Shown here in pieces: positions 45,606 to 58,000 of a stretch of DNA of 64,000 nucleotides (positions are counted from its first letter, which is position 1; each line of letters starts with the position of its first letter). The notes beneath the pieces were generated by a model. That model made no database searches. It had not been told where the DNA came from and was given only the letters and a program-made list of their open reading frames with translations. Source of the DNA: Arcicella sp034519515 (GTDB lineage Bacteria; Bacteroidota; Bacteroidia; Cytophagales; Spirosomataceae); contig JAXHOK010000051.1 in NCBI GenBank assembly GCA_034519515.1, positions 1 through 64,000 of the forward strand, written 5' to 3'. Both the position numbers and the translations under genes were made by a program.

Positions 45606-46556
45606 CTACTTTTTTGAAATGAAATCAACCACTGCTTTCACCGTATTTTCAGGGTCTTCTTCCATCGGAGTATGTCCCAAATCTTTGAAAACCACCAGCG
45701 TATCATTCCGTAAATCTTGATGAAAACGCTCGCCAACTGTCGAAGGAATAAGCCCGTCTTGTTTACCCCAAATAATCAAGGTATAAATCTGTAAAGTCTT
45801 TATTTTCAAATATTTATCACTCACAATAGATACTTTCATACGGTCAATAAACGCCTTTCGATTTCCTTCACGCAGAGCCAAATCATAATAACGGTCAATC
45901 AATTCATCCGTAATTTTTTCATCATGTACATACACATTATGAATACTTTTCTCAATGATTGAACGAGGCGTAACATACTGAAATACACTACTCAAAACAG
46001 GTAATCTTGCCAACTGAAAAGCAATCGGCACGGACGTAGAAACCATAGGATAACCTCCCGCATCCACCAAAATCATCTTGCTTACCCGCTCAGGGTGTGC
46101 CAAAGCATAAGCCCAAGTAATGCTTCCACCCAAAGAATTACCACCCAAAATACATTTTTTTACGGATAGCTTCGTCAATAATTTATCTAAAAAACTTACG
46201 TAATAATCTTGCGAATAATCACCCGTTGGATTCGGTCCCGTCAGCCCATACGCAGGCAAATCAAATGTAATTATTCTGTGATTGTCTTTCAAAGATTTCA
46301 CCCATCCTTCCCACGTATGCAGACTTGATCCCGTCCCGTGAATAAGTACTAACGGAATGGAATCTAAGGAATTTCCTTCATCCCGATAATGCACCTGCAT
46401 CCCATCAATTTCTACAAATTCAGATTCCGAATTTGTATATTTCTGTTTTAATTCATCCACGGACAAATCATTCCGCCAATTGAAAGCACAAAAGCCTATA
46501 ATTGCAAAAAAAAGAAGCAGAAGAACGTACTTGAAAAATTTAAAGATTACTTTCAT
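45606..46556 (-). CDS. Membrane-anchored alpha/beta hydrolase
   Basis: A 316-residue protein starting MKVIFKFFKYVLLLLFF, a signal anchor; another ATG two codons upstream is also possible. The alpha/beta hydrolase fold is clear: oxyanion-hole HGTGSS, FDLPAYGLTGP, nucleophile elbow GNSLGG, acid in IIWGKQDGLIP and base in LGHTPMEEDPE. The substrate cannot be predicted, but the motifs fit the esterase/dehalogenase-like clade. It lies downstream of the terminator of the anti-sigma/barrel gene and is a separate unit. Confidence 0.9.
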   Translation of the reverse strand: MKVIFKFFKYVLLLLFFAIIGFCAFNWRNDLSVDELKQKYTNSESEFVEIDGMQVHYRDEGNSLDSIPLVLIHGTGSSLHTWEGWVKSLKDNHRIITFDLPAYGLTGPNPTGDYSQDYYVSFLDKLLTKLSVKKCILGGNSLGGSITWAYALAHPERVSKMILVDAGGYPMVSTSVPIAFQLARLPVLSSVFQYVTPRSIIEKSIHNVYVHDEKITDELIDRYYDLALREGNRKAFIDRMKVSIVSDKYLKIKTLQIYTLIIWGKQDGLIPSTVGERFHQDLRNDTLVVFKDLGHTPMEEDPENTVKAVVDFISKK

Positions 46557-46648
46557 GGTCATATTTTATCTTTCTGTAAATAAAGTAAATTTTAGCAAAT
46601 TACCAAAACCTAACCTCCCTATCCTCTCTATGTGGTTGCAAAAACAAA

Positions 46649-46677
46649 AAACGGCAAGAAGAAACTCCTTGCCGTTT
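46649..46677 (-). terminator. Terminator after the sigma/anti-sigma unit
   Basis: A perfect 10-bp stem AAACGGCAAG/CTTGCCGTTT; on the minus strand it is followed by a T run. Confidence 0.9.
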
Positions 46678-46723
46678 ATGAGTCACTTAAACTCTATATT
46701 ATGAAAAAACTTAATATGTAAAC

Positions 46724-47923
46724 TCAAAAAATGCGATAACTCACGCCCACACGACCGCCCAAAGCATTGGGAATATTTACATCCGATGCACTGGTAATCT
46801 TTGAAATGGGAGACTGATAAAACACCTCACCGCCCACAGCAAAACGCTTGGACAATTGCACATTTAATCCTGCACTTCCACCCAATAGATGCATCATTGT
46901 TTGCTGTGATTTAATGATTTGATTACTTGTGTTCGGGTCTTCAAAAGAAAATTTAGTGTCGTAATTAGTAGGTATTTGGAAACTCCAATTTAGCCCAAAA
47001 TAAGGCTTAATTTTTTCACTAAATAAAAGATTATACCGTAAACCAACACCAATCTGTACAGCCGAAAATTGAGGAATTTCAACTTTTCTTAATGGCTGAT
47101 TTTGCCCGCCATTTGGTTTAGGACCTGAGCCATTATTTTTATCCTTTTTGTTTCCCAACAAAAAATTATTTTGCTGAACATCCAACACCACACCCCAACG
47201 CTCCTGTCCTTTACTGTTATGATACCCCAAAACCGTTCTGAAACCCAAATTAAAGCCTTTTCCATATTCAAATTCATCTCCTTCTAATTGCTGAACACCG
47301 CCCAAAGCACTCAAAATTACTGATTTGGGAATTAAAGAAAAACGACTTTCCTCAATTAATGAATCCTCTGGTAGCATTTCTCCTTTATAAGCGAGAAAAT
47401 CTCTGGGGACACTCATTTTGGTTGAATTCAATATCCCCTTTCCTTCCAACTCACTCAAACCAATAAACTTTTCTCTTTCTAAAACTATTTGATTTTCAGT
47501 ATTGGTTTTGTCATATTTTTCGTAATAAATATTGTTTAAATTGTTAGTTAAGTCATTGGTATTTTCTGGGTAATTTTCTCGGACTATTTGCCGCACTACA
47601 ATATGTTTATAAATAGTGTCATGGATAATAATCGGCGGAGAAATCCCTTCCACTTTCAAGTGCTTTTTTTCAAAAGCACTCACCAATTGATTTTCTAAAT
47701 TTTTCACATGATCCTGCGTTTGTTTTAAATGATAGAACATCATGGCAGAAACCCCCAATAATAAACCACCCAACACAGGTAAAGCCCACATCAATCGGGT
47801 AAGTTTCCGTTTGAGGTCATGTCTGTCCAAAGCCCCTTCCATTGCTCGCCAGTCGGAACTGGTGAAATCAGGAAGTTTTGAACTGTAAAGTTTGTCAAAA
47901 TCTTGCTCGTCCATATTATTCAC
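46724..47923 (-). CDS. Anti-sigma-like membrane protein fused to an outer-membrane beta-barrel-type domain
   Basis: A 399-residue protein. Residues 1-40 are cytoplasmic and polar (DEQDFDKLYSSKLPDF, then a SSDWRAMEGALDRHDL helix), as in Bacteroidota anti-sigma proteins. One transmembrane helix (about 43-66) and a coiled linker (70-95) follow. From about 200 to the end, alternating strands with FNLGFRTVLGY, AVQIGVGLRYNLLF, PYFGLNWSF and a terminal VGVSYRIF look like an outer-membrane beta-barrel. It overlaps the sigma gene by 8 bases. It probably holds the ECF sigma factor inactive and senses an envelope signal. Confidence 0.75.
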   Translation of the reverse strand: MNNMDEQDFDKLYSSKLPDFTSSDWRAMEGALDRHDLKRKLTRLMWALPVLGGLLLGVSAMMFYHLKQTQDHVKNLENQLVSAFEKKHLKVEGISPPIIIHDTIYKHIVVRQIVRENYPENTNDLTNNLNNIYYEKYDKTNTENQIVLEREKFIGLSELEGKGILNSTKMSVPRDFLAYKGEMLPEDSLIEESRFSLIPKSVILSALGGVQQLEGDEFEYGKGFNLGFRTVLGYHNSKGQERWGVVLDVQQNNFLLGNKKDKNNGSGPKPNGGQNQPLRKVEIPQFSAVQIGVGLRYNLLFSEKIKPYFGLNWSFQIPTNYDTKFSFEDPNTSNQIIKSQQTMMHLLGGSAGLNVQLSKRFAVGGEVFYQSPISKITSASDVNIPNALGGRVGVSYRIF

Positions 47924-48449
47924 TAAACAAAATGAGTTCTTGTAATTTTTTTCTTGCCTTATGTAAATTAGAAAGCGAAGTGCCTACTGAAATATTCAAC
48001 ATTTCAGCAATTTCTTTGTGTTCAAAACCTTCAATCACATAAAGGTTGAAAACCGTTCTATACCCGGGAGACAATTGCTGAATCAAATGTCCAATTTCTT
48101 CTACTGAAAATTTACCAAATAAATCCATCTCAAAACCAATATTCTGAGCTTCTTCAATCTCAGAGGTTGGTACATTTTGATGTGATTTTCGTAAATGATT
48201 AATACAAGTGTTTATCAAAATACGCTTGAACCAACTCACAAACGGATATTCAGGTTTGTATTGTTCAATATTAGTAAAAACTTTCATAAAACCATCATTC
48301 AACAATTCTCTGGAAACTTCAATATCAGCTACATACCGTAGGCAGACAGAAAGTCCAAAGCGATAAAAGCCTTCATAAAGCTCTCGCTGTGCATTTCGGT
48401 CGTGTTTACGACATTTTTTTAGAGTTTGTATTAAGTCATCTGTCCCCAT
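47916..48449 (-). CDS. ECF RNA polymerase sigma factor
   Basis: A 177-residue sigma-70 family protein. Region 2 spans about 20-90 (LYEGFYRFGLSVCLRY, LLNDGFMKVFTNI, FVSWFKRILINTCINHLRK). Region 4 spans about 122-170 (LSPGYRTVFNLYVIEG, HKEIAEMLNISVGTSLSNLHKARKKL). It is translated just ahead of, and overlaps, its probable anti-sigma partner. An inverted repeat lies 10 bases upstream of its start. The gene is divergent from the 4,411-codon adhesin and shares a 629-base intergenic region with it. Confidence 0.95.
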   Translation of the reverse strand: MGTDDLIQTLKKCRKHDRNAQRELYEGFYRFGLSVCLRYVADIEVSRELLNDGFMKVFTNIEQYKPEYPFVSWFKRILINTCINHLRKSHQNVPTSEIEEAQNIGFEMDLFGKFSVEEIGHLIQQLSPGYRTVFNLYVIEGFEHKEIAEMLNISVGTSLSNLHKARKKLQELILFSE

Positions 48450-48458
48450 GTAATAATA

Positions 48459-48484
48459 AATACATTAATCAGGAATAATGTATT
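48459..48484. promoter_or_regulatory. Perfect inverted repeat upstream of the sigma gene
   Basis: AATACATTA and TAATGTATT with an 8-base spacer, placed 10 bases before the sigma start; a candidate operator. Confidence 0.4.
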
Positions 48485-48554
48485 GCTTTCCCCTGTAAAA
48501 ATAATTAAGATAATCTTGATTCCTATTTTAATAAAAATATTTTTTTAAATAAAA

Positions 48555-48586
48555 TTTGTTTTTATCAAAATAAAAAAACATCTTTG
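48555..48586 (+). promoter_or_regulatory. Possible promoter of the second giant
   Basis: TTTG at 48555 and CATCTTTG at 48579 approximate the Bacteroidota -33/-7 pair (one mismatch in TAnnTTTG). The leader to the GTG at 49079 would be about 490 bases, and I see no gene in it. Confidence 0.3.
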
Positions 48587-49078
48587 CAGTCGAAAGCATA
48601 AGCCGTCAGGAAATAGCCTTCGCTCGCATTTGAAAATTATACATTTCGTATTTATTCCTTCTTTTACCTTAAGTGGTATCCCGTCATCAATTTAGCTCAA
48701 TTTATTAGGGCTTCATTTGGTACATTTTCCTCTTGTATTTATTAGTTGTTCAGATTTTTATTAAAGTCTGCAGGAAAGTTTTTGGCATAGTTTTCGCTAA
48801 ATTGATCCAACCTTGTTTTGGACTTGTTCAAAGCACTTTTGGATTGTTTTAACTACGTCGATATTTTTCGGAATACCTTTTTGTTTCAATAAAAAAATGC
48901 TTTAAGGAGTTTAATATCAACGATTTAAGGATTTTCAGTATAGTGGTCGGGCTATTCTTGCATTGAGTGTGTCTTTTTGGCACAGTTTTGGAGGTTTATT
49001 CAAGTGGCAATAGTTTTAGATGCTATAACTTTATGTACTCTCTAAATTTTAAGTACTATGATAAGGTATTGAATTATT

Positions 49079-52000
49079 GTGAAAGAATGCTCTAACCTAA
49101 ATTTAGAAACAGGTTTAGAAAAACTATTAAATAAGCAACAGATGAAAGGAACTTCTACGTTCACTGATGGTGCAAGCAACCAAACGAACCTTACTTCATT
49201 ATCCCAATCCGACGCAAAGAGGGGAGTTATTCACTTTGCCAAGGATTTATTTAGGAAAGTAAAAACACTATTTGTTCAGAAAGATATTTCTGAAACAGTA
49301 GTGGATACTGCATTTAATGATGAATCAGTAGAAATTCAACCAGCCAAGATTGTTTCAAATAAAGCAATTGAACTGGCTATCCCTTCCTTTGTGGTTAGTA
49401 ACAATAACCAATTTTCGAGTATAAATTATCAATTAAACATACAGCAAATGAATCTTTTTACTTACCTGAGACGAGCGATTACGAGTAGTGAGGAATCGCT
49501 TAGTGGGCAGTTTTTGGAGCAATTCAAGAATTTTCTATCGGTAATAGTCGGTACCGCCCCCGATAATAATGCCCCTCTTGGCACTCCCAAGCGGGATTTT
49601 GGCATTTTATCGAATTTGGGTGGTCAGCAACTGCTCAGTAGTAAACTATTTAATAGTCCTGCCATGAGGTCTTGGGCGAGTGTAATATTCTTGACGTTGT
49701 TTACAGCGTTTGGAGCTTTGGCACAAGTCACGGGTGCAACAACTTCTGCCCCAGATTTATCGGTAAAGAAGACCATCAGTACGCAAAATCCAGTTTTGGG
49801 TACGGATATTACTTATATTGTTAAGGTGCAAAATTCAGGTGCAGCTGCCACCGGGGTTGAGCTAACGGATTTGTTACCAGCAGGGGCAACAGTAAAAACT
49901 GTTACGGTAAGTGCAGGAACACAAACCCAAAGTCCTTCTTCGATTGTGTGGAATGTTGGTGCTGTTGCTGCGGGAACAGCGTCTGCTCCAACTGAATTGA
50001 CCATGACGATTGTGGCAACGGCTACGGCTCGTGGGTTACATTTCAACGTTGCAGAGATTACGAAGCAAAACGAACAAGACTTGGATTCTACTCCAAACAA
50101 CAAAGATTTCAACGAAGACGATATTGATGCTGTATGTTTTTCGATTGAAGACTATTGGTATAAAGGAGATGAGTTTACGATAAATGTTCCAGCAGGTTAT
50201 ACAAACATTGCGTGGACGAAAAAAGTAGGAACGGGTGCGGCAGTTGCTGTAACTGCATCAACACCAGGTGTGATACTTAATAATGATGGAAGTTTAGTGG
50301 TAACGAATATTACGGCTTATACAGAATTTGCATTTACGGCTTCTAATAAAAATTGTCCAGTTGGCGGATGTTGCCCCGCAAAGTTTATTCCTGGTCCTTA
50401 TGGTTCAATTAGTGATTTTGTGTTTACAGATACTAATGGAGACGGAAAGCAGGATTTAGGTGAATTGGGTGTGGCAGGCGTTAAAGTACAATTATATAAA
50501 GCAGATGGCATAACATTAGTTGATGAAGTTACGACTAACGCAAATGGTAAATATTTATTTGATTCACTATTCACAGATAATTATAAGGTAAAATTTATAC
50601 TTCCTTCGGGACAGACTTTCTCTCCTTTAAAATCAACTGGTACTACTGACATAAATGACAGTGATGCTGGAACGGATGGATTTACTTCGGTTATTTCCAT
50701 TGACGTTGAGAAAACTGGAAAAGATAAAGATAATTTTGATGTTGATGCAGGTTTAATTGGCAATGTGGGTTCAATTGGCGATTTTGTATTTCGTGATGAT
50801 AATTCAAACGGAATTCAGGATGCGGGCGAGTCTGGTATTGGCGGACTAACTGTTAATTTATACAAAAACAATGTACTGTTTGCTTCAACTACGACTGACC
50901 CAATTACAGGAAAATATAATTTCCCGAATTTAGGTTCTGGTACGTATGAAGTAGAATTTATAACTCCTCCACAAAGTAAGTTCACCAAACTTTTAGGAAG
51001 CAGTGACCCAACAACGGATAGCGATGCTCAACCAAATGGCAAGAGTGGATTAATCACCATTGATGTAACGAAAGCACCAACTGATATACTTCGCAATAAT
51101 CCAACGATTGATGCGGGTATTATTCCTTTGGGTTCAATTGGAGATTATGTTTTCAATGATAACAACGGAAACGGTATTCAAGATGCGGGGGATTCTCCCG
51201 TGGGAGCAGGTGTGAAAGTTACGCTTACCGATAAAGACGGTAACGTAATCACTTCAACGGTAACTGATGCGAGTGGTAAATATGAATTTATCGTTCCAAG
51301 CGGTCAGTATATCATAGTGTTTGATAAGCCAGTAGGTACAACTTTCTCTGGAACAGGAGCGGGTACGCCTTCAACGGATTCAGATGCTAATTCAACCACT
51401 GGTAAATCAGGAATTATTACGATTGATGCTACGAAGCCTGTTGGCGACCCAGCACGTAATAACAAAGATGTTGATGCTGGTGTGATTCCGAACAAAGGAA
51501 CAATTGGTGATTATGTTTGGAATGATGCCAATGGCAACAACAAACAAGATGCTGGTGAAACAGGAATACCTGGTGTAACGGTCGAATTATACGACGGTAC
51601 AGGTACCACTAAATTGGATACAAAGACTACTGGAGCTAATGGTGAATATTTATTTACCAATTTAGAAACAGGAGCATATAAAGTGAAATTTATTTTACCA
51701 GCGGGTAAAACATTCGTAACGCCAAATGTTGGAACTTCTACGGAAGATTCAGATGCTGGAACGGGTGGTTTCTCAGGGGTAATTAATATAGATGTTACAA
51801 AACCTTTGGGAGACGTTGGTCGTAATAATTTAACGATTGATGCGGGTATCAAAACGGATTGTAATATTAATGCTGGAACATTGGCAACCACAACGCCTAA
51901 CTTCTGCCTACCTGCAACGGGTGGAGTGGTATTGACGGCAACTGTGGCAACTGCACCAACCGTACCAACTGCATATTCAGTTAAGTATGTATTGACAAAA

Positions 52001-55000
52001 GGCTCAGATTTAGTAATTCAGCAAGTAGGCGATGCTCCAACATTTACAGTAACGACCTCGGGCGAGTACAGAATTCATACTTTAGTATTTGATGGAAATT
52101 CTGCCAATGCCAATTACTTGAATTTAGGCGTTGTAGTTTTAGGTACTACAAAAGCAGCTGATGTATTAGGAATTGTAACGGCCAATAATTTGTGTGCAGC
52201 CTTGGATGTAACGGGTGTTAAGTTCAATATCAATACAGTACCAGATGCACCAGTATTTATTGCAAACACTATTTGTGCGGGAGAAAAAGTAACGATTGGT
52301 TTAACAGGACCGATAGTACAGGGAATTTCTTATGCGTGGTTTGATTCACCAACGGCAACAACTCCCTTCGTCACAACTCAATCAATTGAAGTTTCACCTT
52401 CAATCACAACTACTTATTATGTAGAAACAACTCTGGTAACTCCAAATGCTTGTACGAGTAAGAGAGGTTCAGTAGTGGTTACGGTAAATCCAAAACCATC
52501 TAATCCTGTTGCGGCTTCAACTTTGACCAACGATTGTACGAAGAATCTTCAAACAGTTAATTTGGCAGATGCTATCACAACAACTCCTGCGGGAAGCGTG
52601 ATTGAATGGTACGTTTCAAATGATGTAGCTTCGGCAATTATTACGAATATTGCTACCGTTGGAGCAGGAACATATTATGCTTTTGCAAAATCAACGGCTG
52701 GATGTTATAGTGCGGGTGTGCCAGTAGTAGTTACGATTACTCCTTGTTCTTGCCAAAATCCAGCAACAGTTTCAATAGCACCATTGGCAGCTATTTGTGG
52801 AAGCACCACAACGGCAGTACAATTGGCAGCAACTATTGGTGGCGGAGCAACGGGTGGTACTTGGACTTCAACAGGTACTGGTATATTTGATAATGCAACC
52901 AACGTATCAGCAAAATACACGCCATCAGCGGCAGATGTCTCAAATGGTTTAGTTGAATTAACTTTCACAACCAATGACCCCGACGGATCAGATACAAAAT
53001 GTTCAGCGGCAATTGCTAAGACAACTTTATCATTAAAGGCCAAACCAGCAGCACCTTATAATTTGAGATGTGATACGTTGATTTGCTTGGGTGATGGTAA
53101 TAAATTATTTGCCGTTAGTCCAGGAAATACTGTTAAATGGTATGCAACTGCAACCAGTACAACATCAATCGGTGACGGTTCTGATAACGGATTTATCGTA
53201 ACGCCAAACGCAGAAGGCATATTTACTTATTTTGCAGAGGCAACAACAGCAGACGGTTGTGTGAGTGAGCGTTCTCCAATTTCATTCAGAGTGAAGAGAT
53301 GTTTAACAGATTTAGCAGTTATCAAGAAAGTTGTGGATGCACCAGATGCTCAATCTGCTCCATCGTATTTGTTAGGTCAGACAATTTCTTATTCAATTGA
53401 AGCTCAGAATATTGGAACAGCTAAGGCAACGGATGTAAAAGTAGATGATATTCTTCCTGCGGGAGCTACCTACGTTAGTTCGACACCATCGGGAGAGTAT
53501 AGCAATACAACAGGCGTTTGGACAATCGGTGATTTAACCGCTGGTTCAACAAAAGCCTTGTTGATTCAAGTAACATTTAATAGAACGGGGAGTGTCGTCA
53601 ATACTGCGAAAATTTCAGGTACTAACGAAGACCCAACCAAATTAGGAAATAACACTTCAACTGTTACAACTCCAGTAATTGACATTGCTGATTTGAGTTT
53701 AACGAAAGTGGTTAGTAAGTCAGCAGTGAATGTGGGCGAAGATGTTGATTATACCATTACGGTATTGAACTCTGGACCTAACACGGCTACTAATGTTGAA
53801 GTAAGAGATATATTGCCAGCAGGTTTGACTTTCGTAAGTTCTGCAACTATGACAAATGCTTCTGGAACCTTAGCTGGAACCGTAGCAAGTCTTGCAAAAG
53901 GAGCTTCGACCACGTTTAAATTTACGGCAAAAGTGACAGCAGCTGGTGCGATTAAAAACGTAGCAGAGGTTAGTAAATCAGATCAAAAAGATCCAGATTC
54001 GACACCAGGCAATGTTTCGACAAATCCAAATGAAGATGATGATGATAGTGCAGATATTAATTCAACCAAAGCGTGTGATGTAATAGCACCAGTGGCAGAT
54101 TGTAAGAGAAAAGAAATTTGTATCGGTGAAAGCACATTAATAACTGCAACAGGTTGTACAGACGGAACAGTAGTTTGGAGTACGGGAGCAACAGGAACTT
54201 CAATTACGGTAAGTCCAAGAACCAATGCTACTTACACTGCATACTGTAAGAAATCAGAAGATTGCAAGAGTGATCCATCAAATGAGGTAAGAGTAACAGT
54301 AATTACTCTTTCTGCTCCATTGTTGTCAGCTTCACCAAGTAAAATTTGTGCAGGTGAGTCAGTAACATTAACCGCAAGAGGATGTGATGGCGTGATTGAG
54401 TGGCAAACAAGTCCAGTTCAGACTACTCCTTCAATTACGGTAACGCCACTTACTTCAAATACTTATTCGGCAGTTTGTAAGCAATTTGGATGTGTCAGCC
54501 CTGCTGGTTCAGTAGATGTCATTGTTACGCCAAAACCAAAAGCGCCAGAAGTATTGTGTGAGAAAGAAGAGCTTTGCCCAGGTGAGGATATGACTTTAAC
54601 AGCCATTAATTGCAACGGACAAGTGAAATGGAGTACAGGTCAGGAGACTACAACAATCGTTGTAAAACCAACCATAACTACTTCTTATACAGTTACTTGC
54701 ACAGTAAATGGTTGTACAAGTGATCCTTCAAAAGCATTTATTATTACAGTTAAGCCAATTGCAGTACCAACTATTTCAGCAACGAATGTGATAATTTGTG
54801 CAGGTTCATCAACGAACTTAACTGCCTCAGGATGTACTGGAAAAGTAACTTGGTATTATGATGATAAAACTTTAACGGGTACAACCATTACTGTTACACC
54901 AAATACAACAACAACGTACACTGCAACTTGTAGTTCAGTATATTGTATTTCAGAAAAATCGACACCAGTAACAGTTAGAGTTGAAAATCCAGCTCCACCA

Positions 55001-58000
55001 GTGGTGAGTTCGGGTACTTCTACCATCTGTGCGGGTTCATCGGTTGAATTGACCGCCACAGGATGTTCAGGAACGGTTACATGGTCGCCAGGTGGGTTGA
55101 CAGGAGACAAAATCACAGTAACACCAACAGTTTCTACTTCATATACTGCCACTTGTACTATCGGTACTTGTGTGAGTCCAGTATCGAACAAGAAGGATAT
55201 TACAGTTACAGATTTTGCTAAGCCAACTATCACAGCAGATAGATTAACAGTGTGTGCAGGAACGTCAATCACTTTGACTTCTAACGGATGTAATGGAATA
55301 GTAACATGGTCGGACGGTATAACGGGTTCGCCAAGAACAATTACGCCAACGGCTGATATTAAATATACAGCAACTTGTGAATCAGCAACTTGCAAGTCTG
55401 ATAAATCAAATGAATTATCAATTAATGTAAATACCCCTCCTGCTCCACCAGCAATTACTTGCTTGAAAACGGAGATTTGTGCGGGAGAAAGTACAACATT
55501 GACTGCAGCAAATTGTGCGGGTACAGTAAAATGGTCTGATGGACAAACAGGAGCATCAATCATTGCTAAGCCAAGCACAACTACTACTTATTCAGCAGTA
55601 TGTGTGACAAACTCAACGTGTGAGAGTGTTAAATCAAACGAAAAAATCATCACGGTTAATCCTGCGGTGGTTTTGAATTTGACCGCCTCTGCAAGTCCAG
55701 CAAATATTTGTTCAGGTTCAGAATCAACTTTGACTTTGGCAGGATGTACAGGAACAGTAACATGGACGGGTGGTTTGACAGGTGCAAGCATCAAAGTTAG
55801 ACCAACAACAACGACAACATATACAGCTACTTGTTCGGGTGTTGCTTGCGCAACGGATGCTTCGGCAAATGTGAGAGTAACTGTATTGCCAGGAGCAACA
55901 ACACCAACCATCGCAACATCTGGAACACAGATTTGTGTGGGCGGAGAAGTAACCTTAACGGCTAATAACTGTAACGGAACAGTATTGTGGAGCAATTCAG
56001 CAACTACGGCAGCTATCACGGTGAAGCCAACGGTAACAACAACTTATACAGTACAATGTAAAGTAGAAGGTTGTGGTGATGCTAAAACATCTGAGCCAGT
56101 TGTAGTGAGAGTAGGTAATCCAGAAGCACCAACGATTTCATCAACTCCAACGAGTGTATGTGCGGGAGGTTCAGTAGTATTGACAGCGGTGGGTTGTACA
56201 TCGGGGACAGTAATATGGTCGGATGGAAAAACTGGAAACTCAATTACGGAGAATGTAAATGCAACAACAACATACAGTGCTATCTGTAAAGTAGGAACTT
56301 GTAATAGTCCAGAATCTAATAAAGTGACGGTATCGGTAATAATACCATCAGTGCCAACCATTTCGTGTGCAACCAATACAATTTGTGCAGGAACGGAAAT
56401 CACATTCATCGCAACGGGTTGTGAAGGAACTGTTAATTGGTCAGACGGTCAGACGGGAGCAATTGTAAAATCGTCTCCGACAAGAACTACTGATTACACT
56501 GCCACTTGTACGGTTGGAACTTGTACTTCTGCTCCATCAAGCGTAGCAACGGTGAACGTTGGTAACCCACCAGCACCAACAATTGTATGTAATGCAACAT
56601 CAATCTGCCAGGGAATTCAAATTACTTTGACAGGTTCTAATTGTTCAGGAACAATTGTATGGAACGATGGACAAGTAGGAAATGTAATCACGGCGAAACC
56701 AAACGCTACTACTAAATACTCAGCAATCTGTAAATTAGATAAGTGCGAATCTGGTAAGTCTAACGAAATAACAGTAACAGTAGGTGCGGGAGGAGTTACT
56801 CCAAGAACACGAAACCTAAACAACGTTTGTCCATTCACAACAGTTGATTTGACTGCGGGTGTAACAAGTACAAGTACGGGGGTTTACGAATACCGCACGG
56901 GTGTATTACCAAGTTCACCTTTGGTAAGTAATCCAAATGCTGTTGGAACGGGTACTTATTATGTATTCGAGAAAACAGGTTCAGGATGTTATTCTGCCCC
57001 AGGTGTAATCAACGTATTTATCAATGCAGATTGTACGCCAGTGGATTGTGCGGCATCGCCAGCAACAGCCAGTGCAGGAGCAGATGCTACAATTTGTGCA
57101 GAGAAGACTTATAATTTAGCAGGAACATTCGGAGGTGCAGCGAAATTCGTTACCTGGACAACATCAGGAACGGGTACGTTTGACAATCCAATGTCACCAA
57201 CGGCTACCTATCGTTCATCATTAGCAGATGTAATTGCAGGAACGGTTAGATTGACTATCACAACGAACGACCCAGACGGAACGGGAACTTGTACGGCAGC
57301 TTCATCAAGTATGACTTTGACGATGCAAGGAGTTAAATTCAAGCCAACCGTTGCAGTAGCTGGTAATTTAACCACGTGTGCGGCTGAGAAAGTGGTATTG
57401 ACAGGTGCAGCAAGCCCATCAGGTACAACTTACGGATATATGTGGTTCAAAGTAGGTACAACTACGGCGATTGCCACAACAAGAAGTATTACAGCAGATG
57501 CCTCGGGGTCATATTTCTATAAAATTGTAGATGTCAATAAATGTTGTTCAATTGAATCAGATACGGCGGTAGTTAATTATTTAGTTGCTCCATCTGCTCC
57601 AATTGCAAATAACGTGAAAATTGACAGAGGTACAACAGTTGATTTGAGCAAATTGGTAGTAAGCAACACGCCAGCAGGTGCAACGCTAATCTTCAAGATT
57701 GGTGCAGCAGTAACTTCGGAAACGGTTGCTAACCCAGGTGCAGTGGGTGCAGGTGTTTATTATGCTTGTTACAAATCAGCACAAGGTTGTTTCTCTGATG
57801 TAACTAAAATAATGGTTGAAAATAAAGAAGATATTATTACAACACCAACGAATGCAGATATTCAGATTACAGTAACAACTGAGAATAACATCGCATTGGA
57901 TAGCACGGTGAAAATCACTATCACGGTGAAAAACAACGGTCCTGCCACAGCGAAAGGTGTAACAGTATCAGCACCAATTCCATCAGGATTGACTTATGTA

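Noticed and set aside
48600..49078. Riboswitch in the long leader of the second giant
   Set aside because: No recognised riboswitch core was seen; the length of the leader is the only hint.
54856..55578. 240-codon minus-strand frame inside the second giant
   Set aside because: Antisense of the Cys-Ig repeats; the sense frame continues across it with clear domains.
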